Of a stretch of DNA of 6,733 bases, positions 1-5,368 are shown in pieces. The position numbers and the translations under genes were made by a program. The notes below the pieces were generated by a model. That model saw nothing but the letters and a program-made list of their open reading frames with translations. It had not been told where the DNA came from and made no database searches. The DNA is from Sulfurovum sp. Its GTDB lineage: Bacteria; Campylobacterota; Campylobacteria; Campylobacterales; Sulfurovaceae. How positions within the stretch are numbered: position 1 is the first letter of the stretch; each line of letters begins with the position of its first letter. The DNA lies in contig JALSPX010000270.1 in assembly GCA_026985755.1 (NCBI GenBank), positions 1-6,733 on the forward strand, in the 5' to 3' direction.

Positions 1-789
1 ATCATGCTCTGCTTGACTTAATAAGTCTATAGCGAGGTAATCTTCTCTCGCTGTTTCATCTGCCAAGATACCTATCTCAGAAGGCCCTGCTATCATATCT
101 ATGTTTACTTCTCCATAGACTAACTTTTTAGCAGTAGCCACGAAGATATTTCCAGGCCCTGTAATGACATCTACTTTAGGAATAGTTTCCGTTCCATATG
201 CCATCGCACCTATGGCAGATGCGCCACCTACTCTAAAGACTTTGGTCACTTTACAGAGGTGACAAGCTGCAAGTAGCAGTTCATTGAGTTCATTGTCAGG
301 TGCTGGGGTACAGATGACAATCTCTTCTACTCCTGCAACTTGTGCAGGTATAACGTTCATTAGAAGTGAGCTAGGATAGGCAGCTTTTCCACCAGGAATA
401 TACAACCCTGCTCTGTCTACTGCTGTGACCTTTTGACCTAATATCGTACCATTGGCTTCTGTATCCATCCACGTCTTAGGCATAAGCTTTTGGTGGTAGC
501 TTTCTATCCTATCATACGCTAGGTGTAAAGCATCACGAAGTACTGGGTCAATGTTTTCATAGGCCTTAGCCATCTCGTCTATACTTACGAGAAGTTCCGC
601 ATCCTCTTTAGGTTCCCATCTGTCAAACTTTGCTATCTGCGCTTTGAGTGCTCTGTTACCCTCCGTTTGTATCTCTTTAAGTAGACCAGAGACGATGCTT
701 GTTACACCCTCTATATCCATCTTACCACGTTCTAGTAGTTCATTGAAATTTGATTCAAAGGTGTCATCGTTACTGTAAAATATTTTCAT
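1..789 (-). CDS. hisD: Histidinol dehydrogenase, N-terminal 263 residues (3' end beyond window)
   Basis: HisD oxidises L-histidinol to L-histidine in two NAD+-dependent steps, the last reactions of histidine biosynthesis, in the cytoplasm. My translation begins MKIFYSNDDT and ends ...DLLSQAEHD at the window edge. Visible family blocks are GLYIPGGKAAYPSS (about 128-141), RVGGASAIGAMAYGT (186-200), ITGPGN (209-214) and the signature IDMIAGPSEIGILAD (about 230-244). Gln259 and His262 in SQAEHD match the zinc ligands of the E. coli enzyme, even in number. The E. coli protein is about 434 residues, so roughly 170 residues, including the Glu-His catalytic pair and two further zinc ligands, lie off the left edge. 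The start is supported by AGGA seven bases upstream of ATG. It is 97 bases downstream of the PLP-enzyme gene on the same strand. No other his gene is visible, so operon membership cannot be judged. Confidence 0.96.
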   Translation of the reverse strand, partial: MKIFYSNDDTFESNFNELLERGKMDIEGVTSIVSGLLKEIQTEGNRALKAQIAKFDRWEPKEDAELLVSIDEMAKAYENIDPVLRDALHLAYDRIESYHQKLMPKTWMDTEANGTILGQKVTAVDRAGLYIPGGKAAYPSSLLMNVIPAQVAGVEEIVICTPAPDNELNELLLAACHLCKVTKVFRVGGASAIGAMAYGTETIPKVDVITGPGNIFVATAKKLVYGEVNIDMIAGPSEIGILADETAREDYLAIDLLSQAEHD

Positions 790-829
790 TTTTTATTCCT
801 GTTGCTTAGCGGTTCACCGAGAGGTTAGC

Positions 830-868
830 TGATTCATGATTCATTGCTTTGCAACAAATCACAAATCA
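830..868 (-). repeat. 18-bp wobble hairpin between the PLP-enzyme gene and hisD
   Basis: On the minus strand two 18-base arms (868-851 and 847-830) flank an AAA loop. Fourteen pairs are Watson-Crick and the other four are all G-U wobbles, so the RNA helix is continuous on this strand. On the plus strand the same four positions would be A-C mismatches, which suggests the minus-strand transcript is the one that folds. The 5' arm contains TGATTTG twice in tandem, and the other arm contains a matching heptamer repeat. It begins 18 bases beyond the stop of the upstream gene. No U-run follows, so it is not a typical intrinsic terminator. It could stabilise a 3' end, be a processing site, or be a dispersed repeat. 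Confidence 0.65.
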
Positions 869-886
869 TCAGACCCCTCTATGTCC

Positions 887-1768
887 CTACATTTTGTATT
901 TACGTTCATATCTTGGAAGCATACTCTCGTTACCTAACACACCACCTTGGTGTATGTAGAGTGTAGGCTTTTTACAAACCTCAAGATGTGCCAACAGTGT
1001 TCGCCACCCCAAAGGGTCATAAAGGAGGTCAAAGACCACTCCCGTTTGTTGTTGTAATTTTAGCCAAATTTCATAGTTATCTCTATAAAGTTTTCCAAAA
1101 TGGTGTTTTTTTTCTAAAGAGAGTATACGTGGATGATATTTTTCATCCTCCTCAAGCTCCAAAAACTGCTTTTTCAAATACGTACTATCACCTACACAAG
1201 CACAAGTATACACCATAGGAACAATCCCTTTTGGTTGCCTTTTTAAAATATTTTTCTGTAAAAACAGAGCCGTTGTCCCCGTCCCAGATGGCAAAAAGAT
1301 ATTCAATTCTTTTATATTGTTTTCTCTTTGCCAATCTATAATCTCATGGGCTAATATTTTTATGCCATATTCTGCCTCTTTTTGGCGTCCACCTTCTTCT
1401 ATAGACAATACATCTTCTGATTGGGTAGATATGGAATCTGCCCCTACAATCACTTTCATACCATTATCTAAAGCACCTTTATAATTACCATGAGGGTTTT
1501 CTTTCAGATACTCTGCGATATGCTCCACAAAATACTCAAACTCCCACCCTCTCATTTTTGCTAAAATAGAAAGTGAATACATCGCATTAGACTGTGCAGA
1601 ACCATAAGAGACAATTTTTTTAATATCTGGAAAATCATTTTCTAAAAAATAGTGAAATTTACGGGATTTGTTTCCAGAAAAATCTGGATGCAAGAGGTCA
1701 TCACGCTTCAAAAAGAAAGTATGATTATCAAAAGAAATTTGTTCTATAGGAGAGGATTTAAAAATCAT
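887..1768 (-). CDS. PLP-dependent enzyme, ACC deaminase / D-cysteine desulfhydrase family (fold type II)
   Basis: A 293-residue cytoplasmic PLP enzyme; family members deaminate or desulfurate small amino acids such as 1-aminocyclopropane-1-carboxylate or D-cysteine. LKRDDLLHP (20-28) precedes SGNKSRK (31-37), whose Lys34 should form the Schiff base. SYGSAQSNA (54-62) corresponds to the family QSNH block, EGG (125-127) to the EGGS block, and SGTGTTA (161-167) to the phosphate-binding loop. YIHQGG (271-276) matches the usual IHTGG near the C terminus. Two positions are atypical: Ala replaces His after QSN, and Gln replaces Thr in HTGG. The substrate therefore cannot be assigned. An ATG five codons further upstream is in frame, but the one chosen here has GGAGGGGG directly before it, which overlaps the upstream ATG. 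Neighbours (hisD, fbaA) give no functional hint. No clear promoter was found. Confidence 0.88.
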   Translation of the reverse strand: MIFKSSPIEQISFDNHTFFLKRDDLLHPDFSGNKSRKFHYFLENDFPDIKKIVSYGSAQSNAMYSLSILAKMRGWEFEYFVEHIAEYLKENPHGNYKGALDNGMKVIVGADSISTQSEDVLSIEEGGRQKEAEYGIKILAHEIIDWQRENNIKELNIFLPSGTGTTALFLQKNILKRQPKGIVPMVYTCACVGDSTYLKKQFLELEEDEKYHPRILSLEKKHHFGKLYRDNYEIWLKLQQQTGVVFDLLYDPLGWRTLLAHLEVCKKPTLYIHQGGVLGNESMLPRYERKYKM

Positions 1769-1773
1769 AAGAA

Positions 1774-1781
1774 CCCCCTCC
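1774..1781 (-). promoter_or_regulatory. Strong Shine-Dalgarno that fixes the PLP-enzyme start
   Basis: The minus strand reads GGAGGGGG, then TTCTT, then ATG at 1768. This is the strongest ribosome binding site in the window. The alternative ATG at 1783 has no purine-rich site before it and overlaps the start of this one, so the protein most likely begins MIFKSSPIEQ. Confidence 0.8.
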
Positions 1782-1787
1782 ATTTAT

Positions 1788-1800
1788 CACGCAAAGCGTG
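1788..1800 (-). other. Small perfect hairpin just upstream of the PLP-enzyme ribosome site
   Basis: CACGC-TTT-GCGTG on the minus strand forms a 5-bp GC-rich stem with a three-base loop, ending six bases before the Shine-Dalgarno. If the leader is transcribed it would sit directly 5' of the ribosome site. It does not mask the site. Its role is unknown; it lies directly next to repeat copy A. Confidence 0.45.
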
Positions 1801-1802
1801 CC

Positions 1803-1894
1803 TTGTCTCTACGAACACCCTTGTAAGCAACGCGATTTGAGAGTAGAGACGACTTTTTCTTACTTTTCTAGAAAAGTAAGAGGAATCACAACGC
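1803..1894 (+). repeat. Structured intergenic repeat, copy A
   Basis: A 92-base element that recurs in inverted orientation at 6080-6170, about 77% identical by hand alignment (about 71 of 92 columns). Plus-strand order: stem arm 1803-1812 (TTGTCTCTAC), a conserved 30-base loop 1813-1842 with GAACACCCTTG and GCGATTTGAGA, stem arm 1843-1852 (GTAGAGACGA), a GACTTTTT-type spacer, a perfect 20-base palindrome at 1860-1879 (TTACTTTT-CTAG-AAAAGTAA, extended one base on each side here), and a tail ending ACAACGC. The loop and palindrome are nearly invariant between copies, while the stem arms differ but still pair. It lies between fbaA and the PLP-enzyme gene, both on the opposite strand. There is no open reading frame of note in it. 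It could be a MITE-like or REP-like element, or a structured RNA; the family is not one I can name. Confidence 0.85.
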
Positions 1895-1920
1895 CACAGT
1901 TCAATAAAAAGGAAACCATG

Positions 1921-1954
1921 ACAAAGAAAAAAGAAAGCGAAACTTTAATTTCGC
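1921..1954 (-). terminator. Intrinsic terminator of the peb4-fbaA operon, overlapping the fbaA stop codon
   Basis: On the minus strand GCGAAA (1954-1949) and TTTCGC (1942-1937) form a 6-bp stem around a six-base loop, followed directly by TTTCTTTTTTCTTTG. The fbaA stop codon TAA sits in and beside the loop, so the stem uses the last codons of the gene. A hairpin followed by a T-rich run at the end of the operon is the expected layout. The stem is short, so it may be only moderately efficient. Confidence 0.65.
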
Positions 1955-3018
1955 CCCACACAATTCAAGTCATCAAAGGCTTTTTCAAGTCGGGCTACCA
2001 TAGAAAGCTCTGCAGCACGTATCCACTTACGAGGATCATAATAAGATTTATTTGGCTTATCTTCACCTTCTGGATTGCCTATCTGGCCTTGGAGATAATC
2101 TTTATTTTTAGCCACATACTCTTTTACACCTTCCCAAAATGCCCATTGAGTGTCTGTATCAATATTCATTTTTACAGCACCATAAGAGATAGCCTCACGT
2201 ATATCTTCCAACTCAGAACCTGAACCACCATGAAAGACAAAATCAACTGGTTTAGGATTGGTATCAAACTTCTCTTCGATGTATTTTTGAGAGTTGTCCA
2301 GTATTTTTGGTGTCAAGCTGACATTTCCTGGTTTATATACACCATGTACATTTCCAAATGATGCAGCTATCGTAAAGTTTGGAGAAATCTTCATAAGCTC
2401 TTCGTAGGCATAGGCTACCTCTTCTGGTTGTGTATATAAAAGTGAATTGTCAATATTTGTATTATCTACACCATCCTCTTCTCCGCCAGTCACACCTAGC
2501 TCTATTTCTAAAGTCATACCCATTTTAGACATACGTTCAAGGTATCTCTTAGATGTAGCTATGTTCTCTTCTATAGGCTCTTCACTCAAATCAATCATGT
2601 GAGAAGAAAACAGAGGTATACCATGTACCTTGAAATGTGCTTCACTGGCATCTAAAAGTGCATCAATCCATGGCAATAGTTTTCTTGCAGCATGATCCGT
2701 ATGTAATACCACTGGCACACCATAAGCAGCAGCTACCGTATGCACATGCTTTGCCCCCGAAATAGCTCCTAAAACAGCTGCATCATCAGAAGGTAAACCT
2801 TTTCCTGCATAGTAGGCTGCCCCACCATTGGAAAACTGCACAATCACAGGGGAGTTGACCTTTTTAGCTGCTTCAAGTACCGCATTGACAGAAGAGGTAC
2901 TCACTACATTTACAGCAGGAAGCGCGAACGCTTCATCTTTTGCGACTTTAAATAACTTCTGAAGATTCTCACCTGTAATAACACCTGCTTGTACTATATC
3001 TAAAACCTTTGTAGACAT
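1945..3018 (-). CDS. fbaA: Class II fructose-bisphosphate aldolase
   Basis: A 357-residue zinc aldolase that reversibly splits fructose 1,6-bisphosphate into glyceraldehyde 3-phosphate and dihydroxyacetone phosphate in glycolysis and gluconeogenesis. It aligns along its full length with E. coli FbaA (359 residues). Visible active-site residues are HTDH (Asp108 catalytic, His109 zinc), Glu173 in EIELG, His225 in FGNVHG, His263 in VFHGGSGS and the phosphate-binding segment NIDTDTQ (285-291). The length and the GGEEDGVDN loop place it in the class IIA, FbaA-type group. The start has AGGA eight bases upstream, overlapping the stop of the preceding gene 10 bases away, so it is the last gene of the peb4 operon. 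In an autotrophic Campylobacterota host it would work mainly in the gluconeogenic direction; that is inference. Confidence 0.97.
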   Translation of the reverse strand: MSTKVLDIVQAGVITGENLQKLFKVAKDEAFALPAVNVVSTSSVNAVLEAAKKVNSPVIVQFSNGGAAYYAGKGLPSDDAAVLGAISGAKHVHTVAAAYGVPVVLHTDHAARKLLPWIDALLDASEAHFKVHGIPLFSSHMIDLSEEPIEENIATSKRYLERMSKMGMTLEIELGVTGGEEDGVDNTNIDNSLLYTQPEEVAYAYEELMKISPNFTIAASFGNVHGVYKPGNVSLTPKILDNSQKYIEEKFDTNPKPVDFVFHGGSGSELEDIREAISYGAVKMNIDTDTQWAFWEGVKEYVAKNKDYLQGQIGNPEGEDKPNKSYYDPRKWIRAAELSMVARLEKAFDDLNCVGRN

Positions 3019-3028
3019 CTATATTTTC

Positions 3029-3511
3029 CTATTTTAATTTGATTTTTGCTTTTTTCATTAATTTAGAAACAACTTTTTCTTGCGCGAGTTGCATTTTAAG
3101 TGTATTTTTGATTTTATCAAAAGGTGGTATTTTTGTTTTACTTTTTATTTTTTTCGCTGCTTTTTTCATTTTATCGTAGGCTTTTTCTGCTTCACTGTCT
3201 GAAATCTTAATTTTAGCCAACTTCTTTTGCATCCAATACGCAGACAAAGCTGCTTTTTTTTCTTTGGAAGATAGCTGCTTTTTAGCTGCTACCGCTATCA
3301 ATTTAGAAGGAGCTATCATGTCAATAAGTTGCTTTTTTCCCTCTTTAGGAAGTTTACTCCAAGTCATCTTACCTTTCGTAAGCACACCAAGCGCCTTGTT
3401 TGCTTCTTTGACAGTAATTTTCATTCCATTGACCGTTGCCGCTGTTTTAGCACTCGCAGTAGAGGTAAGCAATAATAACCCTAAACTCACAATAATTAAA
3501 ATTTTTTTCAT
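3029..3511 (-). CDS. Secreted lysine-rich PEB4/SurA_N-like protein lacking the isomerase domain
   Basis: A 160-residue protein of no assigned function. Residues 1-21 form a signal peptide (KK, hydrophobic core, TASA cleavage site), so it is exported. ATVNGMKITVKEANKAL (25-41) is the start of a SurA_N-type chaperone domain, as in the PEB4-like gene of this operon. ISDSEAEKAYDK (103-114) matches VSDSEAKEFYDK of that protein, just before its rotamase domain. PPFDKIKNTL onward (129-158) matches the helical segment after the rotamase domain. The roughly 95-residue rotamase domain between them is missing, replaced by a short lysine-rich linker. About 41 of 160 residues are Lys, giving a strongly basic protein. 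AAAGGA ahead of the ATG overlaps the end of the preceding gene three bases away. A periplasmic holdase-like role is inferred only. Confidence 0.85.
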   Translation of the reverse strand: MKKILIIVSLGLLLLTSTASAKTAATVNGMKITVKEANKALGVLTKGKMTWSKLPKEGKKQLIDMIAPSKLIAVAAKKQLSSKEKKAALSAYWMQKKLAKIKISDSEAEKAYDKMKKAAKKIKSKTKIPPFDKIKNTLKMQLAQEKVVSKLMKKAKIKLK

Positions 3512-3514
3512 TTA

Positions 3515-4405
3515 TTATCCTTTTATATTTGGTATTTTATCTAATTTTTCCAATGTTTTATTTGAATCGGTAATGCCAGTCGAGAGATTCTCATCTTCAA
3601 CTATCACAATCTTTGCATCCTTTGTCAACGTCTGCATTATTTTTTTCTCAATAATTTCATTTTTTAAACTTTTCCCAAGACTAATATAAGGAGGAATTTT
3701 GGCAGCAGGATTATCTGCTAACGCTTTAGCCTTTTTTGCTTCATACAATGCTAACATTTCCTCAGAAGAAACAGGAATCTGTGCTCTTTGTTTCTCTAGC
3801 CACATTTGACTAAAAATAGCCTCTTTTTCTTTTGAAGTAATCTCTTTTTCAGCTTCTTGAGCAACGAGGATAGGTCTTGCCAAATCCTTTACAAGCACTA
3901 AGCGTTGTTTCTTATCTAGCCTATCAAAGTCTTTTACAGTACCTTTTGTGGCAATATTCAAATATTTATCTGCTTCTTTTTTATATATCTCTTGTCCATT
4001 TACTGTTGCAATGATTGCAGTTGATGGTCTACCTTTAAAGTGTTTCATCGCATACATTTTTTGCAAATCTTTAAGTACCATAAGACGCTGTTTTCGAGGC
4101 AAAAGATCTAAATCTTTTATTTTACCCTTGGTTACTTTTTTTAGATATCTATTGGCTTCCTTTTTATATACAGGTTTACCATCATTATATCTTCCTATAA
4201 CTGCTGTAGCTGGTCTACTTTTGTGTGCTGTTTTTTGGATTGCAGGTTTAGGCTTTTTGCCTACACCTACTCCGTTTAAGTTTACCATACCTGCACTCTC
4301 TTTTTGGTGCAATATATTATTTAGGGAATTTTTAAGTGCATCTGCAGACAAGGAACTCACAAGAAAAATGCTTGCCAGTCCCCATATAAATAAGATATTT
4401 TTCAT
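3515..4405 (-). CDS. Secreted PEB4/SurA_N-like protein with an internal duplication and no isomerase domain
   Basis: A 296-residue protein of no assigned function. Residues 1-21 form a signal peptide with cleavage after SLSA. A basic, low-complexity stretch (about 35-63) leads into two copies of a roughly 50-residue unit, 64-114 and 126-175. Both contain YKKEA, YL, TKG, KD, KQRL and KDL in register; the second has the VNG motif typical of SurA_N domains. After the second copy come SKEKEAIFSQMWLEKQ (191-206), SSEEMLALYE (213-222) and IPPYISLGKSLKNE (237-250), matching the next gene and the ends of the PEB4-like protein. The rotamase domain is absent. An acidic tail (269-296) is unique to this member. 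Its ATG lies one base past the preceding stop (TAGTATG) with no clear Shine-Dalgarno, so translational coupling is likely. An envelope chaperone role is inference. Confidence 0.85.
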   Translation of the reverse strand: MKNILFIWGLASIFLVSSLSADALKNSLNNILHQKESAGMVNLNGVGVGKKPKPAIQKTAHKSRPATAVIGRYNDGKPVYKKEANRYLKKVTKGKIKDLDLLPRKQRLMVLKDLQKMYAMKHFKGRPSTAIIATVNGQEIYKKEADKYLNIATKGTVKDFDRLDKKQRLVLVKDLARPILVAQEAEKEITSKEKEAIFSQMWLEKQRAQIPVSSEEMLALYEAKKAKALADNPAAKIPPYISLGKSLKNEIIEKKIMQTLTKDAKIVIVEDENLSTGITDSNKTLEKLDKIPNIKG

Positions 4406-4406
4406 A

Positions 4407-5252
4407 CTATTTTGTAGTATTAGATTCTGTTTTTGGTTTTACAATTTTTGCTTTACTTTTTAACTCTTTTGCAACTTCTTCTATTTTTTTTGCAAATTGT
4501 TGTTGCTTAAGTGATGTTACTATCTTCTCTTTTACTTGTTCATAAGGTACAGATGATGCCTCTTTTTTGTCTTCTAGGTAAATAATATGGTAACCAAACT
4601 GTGTTTTTACTGGTTTGCTTGTCACTTCACCTACTTTTAGATTCCATACTGCCTTTGAAAACTCTGGAACCATTTGACCTTTCGTAAATGAACCTAAATC
4701 TCCACCTTTGGGTCCAGACGGTCCAGTTGATTTAGTTTTTGCAAGTTCTATAAATTTTGTTTTGAGTGCTTCGCCTTTTAATGTTTTTAATTCATCAGTA
4801 ATTGCCTGAGCCTCTTTTTCATCTTTAACTAAAATATGTCTCGCGTGTACTGTAGCTTTTTCTTTAAACTTATCTAAATTTTTATCATAAAATTCTTTGG
4901 CTTCACTGTCACTAACAACGACATTATCCATCTGTTCTTTCATCCACATATTCACAAGAAGTTCTTCTTTGATTTTGTCCATATTTCTTTGAAATTCTGG
5001 TTTTTTCTCAATGCCCTCTTTTTCTGCAAGTTCTGTAAAGAGTCTCTTTTCTACCAGTCTGTCCACAACCATATCTTGCTGTGATTTATCAAGTTTTGCA
5101 AATTGTGCTTGAGGAGCAGATGCCGTTACAAATGCTTCCGCATCCTGCTTTGTAATATTTTTTCCATTGACTGTTACCAGTATATCTGATGCTGTAAGTG
5201 CTGTTGCCATCATGGCAACAGTAAAGAGTGAAGTTTTTGCGAGTTTTAACAT
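4407..5252 (-). CDS. peb4: Periplasmic peptidyl-prolyl isomerase/chaperone, PEB4 (Cbf2) family
   Basis: A 281-residue exported parvulin-type foldase. Residues 1-21 are a signal peptide (KLAK, hydrophobic core, ALTA before SD). A SurA_N-like chaperone domain starts at LVTVNGKNITKQDAEAF (25-41). The parvulin domain spans about 135-228, with HARHILV (136-142), GGDLGSFTKGQMVPEF (183-198) and FGYHIIYLE (219-227). A C-terminal helical segment (236-272) should pack back on the N-terminal domain. Length and domain order match C. jejuni PEB4 (about 273 residues), which helps outer-membrane protein assembly and adhesion. A longer in-frame start 21 codons upstream exists, but the chosen ATG has AAAGGA eight bases before it and places the signal peptide at the N terminus. 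It is the first gene of a four-gene operon ending in fbaA and is divergent from nth, as in C. jejuni. Confidence 0.93.
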   Translation of the reverse strand: MLKLAKTSLFTVAMMATALTASDILVTVNGKNITKQDAEAFVTASAPQAQFAKLDKSQQDMVVDRLVEKRLFTELAEKEGIEKKPEFQRNMDKIKEELLVNMWMKEQMDNVVVSDSEAKEFYDKNLDKFKEKATVHARHILVKDEKEAQAITDELKTLKGEALKTKFIELAKTKSTGPSGPKGGDLGSFTKGQMVPEFSKAVWNLKVGEVTSKPVKTQFGYHIIYLEDKKEASSVPYEQVKEKIVTSLKQQQFAKKIEEVAKELKSKAKIVKPKTESNTTK

Positions 5253-5260
5253 ATCTATTT

Positions 5261-5266
5261 TCCTTT
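5261..5266 (-). promoter_or_regulatory. Shine-Dalgarno that fixes the PEB4-like start
   Basis: AAAGGA on the minus strand is followed by eight bases and ATG at 5252. The upstream in-frame ATG at 5315 would put about 21 charged and aromatic residues before the signal peptide and has no comparable site, so it is not used here. Confidence 0.75.
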
Positions 5267-5290
5267 TATACTTAAAATAATGTGACAAGA

Positions 5291-5296
5291 AGTATA
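5291..5296 (-). promoter_or_regulatory. Candidate -10 box for the peb4-fbaA operon
   Basis: TATACT on the minus strand lies about 40 bases before the PEB4-like start codon, leaving a short leader. No good -35 hexamer is visible 16-18 bases upstream. Campylobacterota promoters often lack a conserved -35 box, so this does not exclude it. Read by eye only. Confidence 0.35.
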
Positions 5297-5341
5297 TCTC
5301 TCTTGGGTAAATCATTTATTAATGTGGTACTATTTTAGTCT

Positions 5342-5350
5342 TATTATATT
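5342..5350 (+). promoter_or_regulatory. Candidate -10 region for nth
   Basis: TATTATATT offers two overlapping -10 hexamers 19-27 bases before the nth ATG. TTAATG lies 17 bases upstream of the first hexamer as a weak -35. The distance implies a very short leader. The nth start has AAGG eight bases upstream of its ATG. Confidence 0.35.
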
Positions 5351-5368
5351 TAGAACAAGGTTTTAAAC

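Noticed and set aside
1798..2223. 141-codon open frame on the plus strand
   Set aside because: It runs antisense through the end of fbaA and through repeat copy A, has no recognisable domain, and fbaA on the other strand is certain. Its hydrophobic look comes from the complement of conserved codons.
3264..3689. 141-codon open frame on the plus strand
   Set aside because: It is a shadow of the lysine-rich gene and the end of its neighbour; both have signal peptides and ribosome sites on the minus strand.
3948..4463. 171-codon open frame on the plus strand, hydrophobic
   Set aside because: It is antisense to the duplicated paralog and the 3' end of peb4. Phe-, Leu- and Ile-rich translations are expected opposite Lys- and Glu-rich genes, and no ribosome site or family match was seen.
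5253..5315. Upstream ATG as the start of the PEB4-like gene
   Set aside because: It would bury the signal peptide behind about 21 non-hydrophobic residues and has no good ribosome site, while the downstream ATG has AAAGGA at proper spacing.
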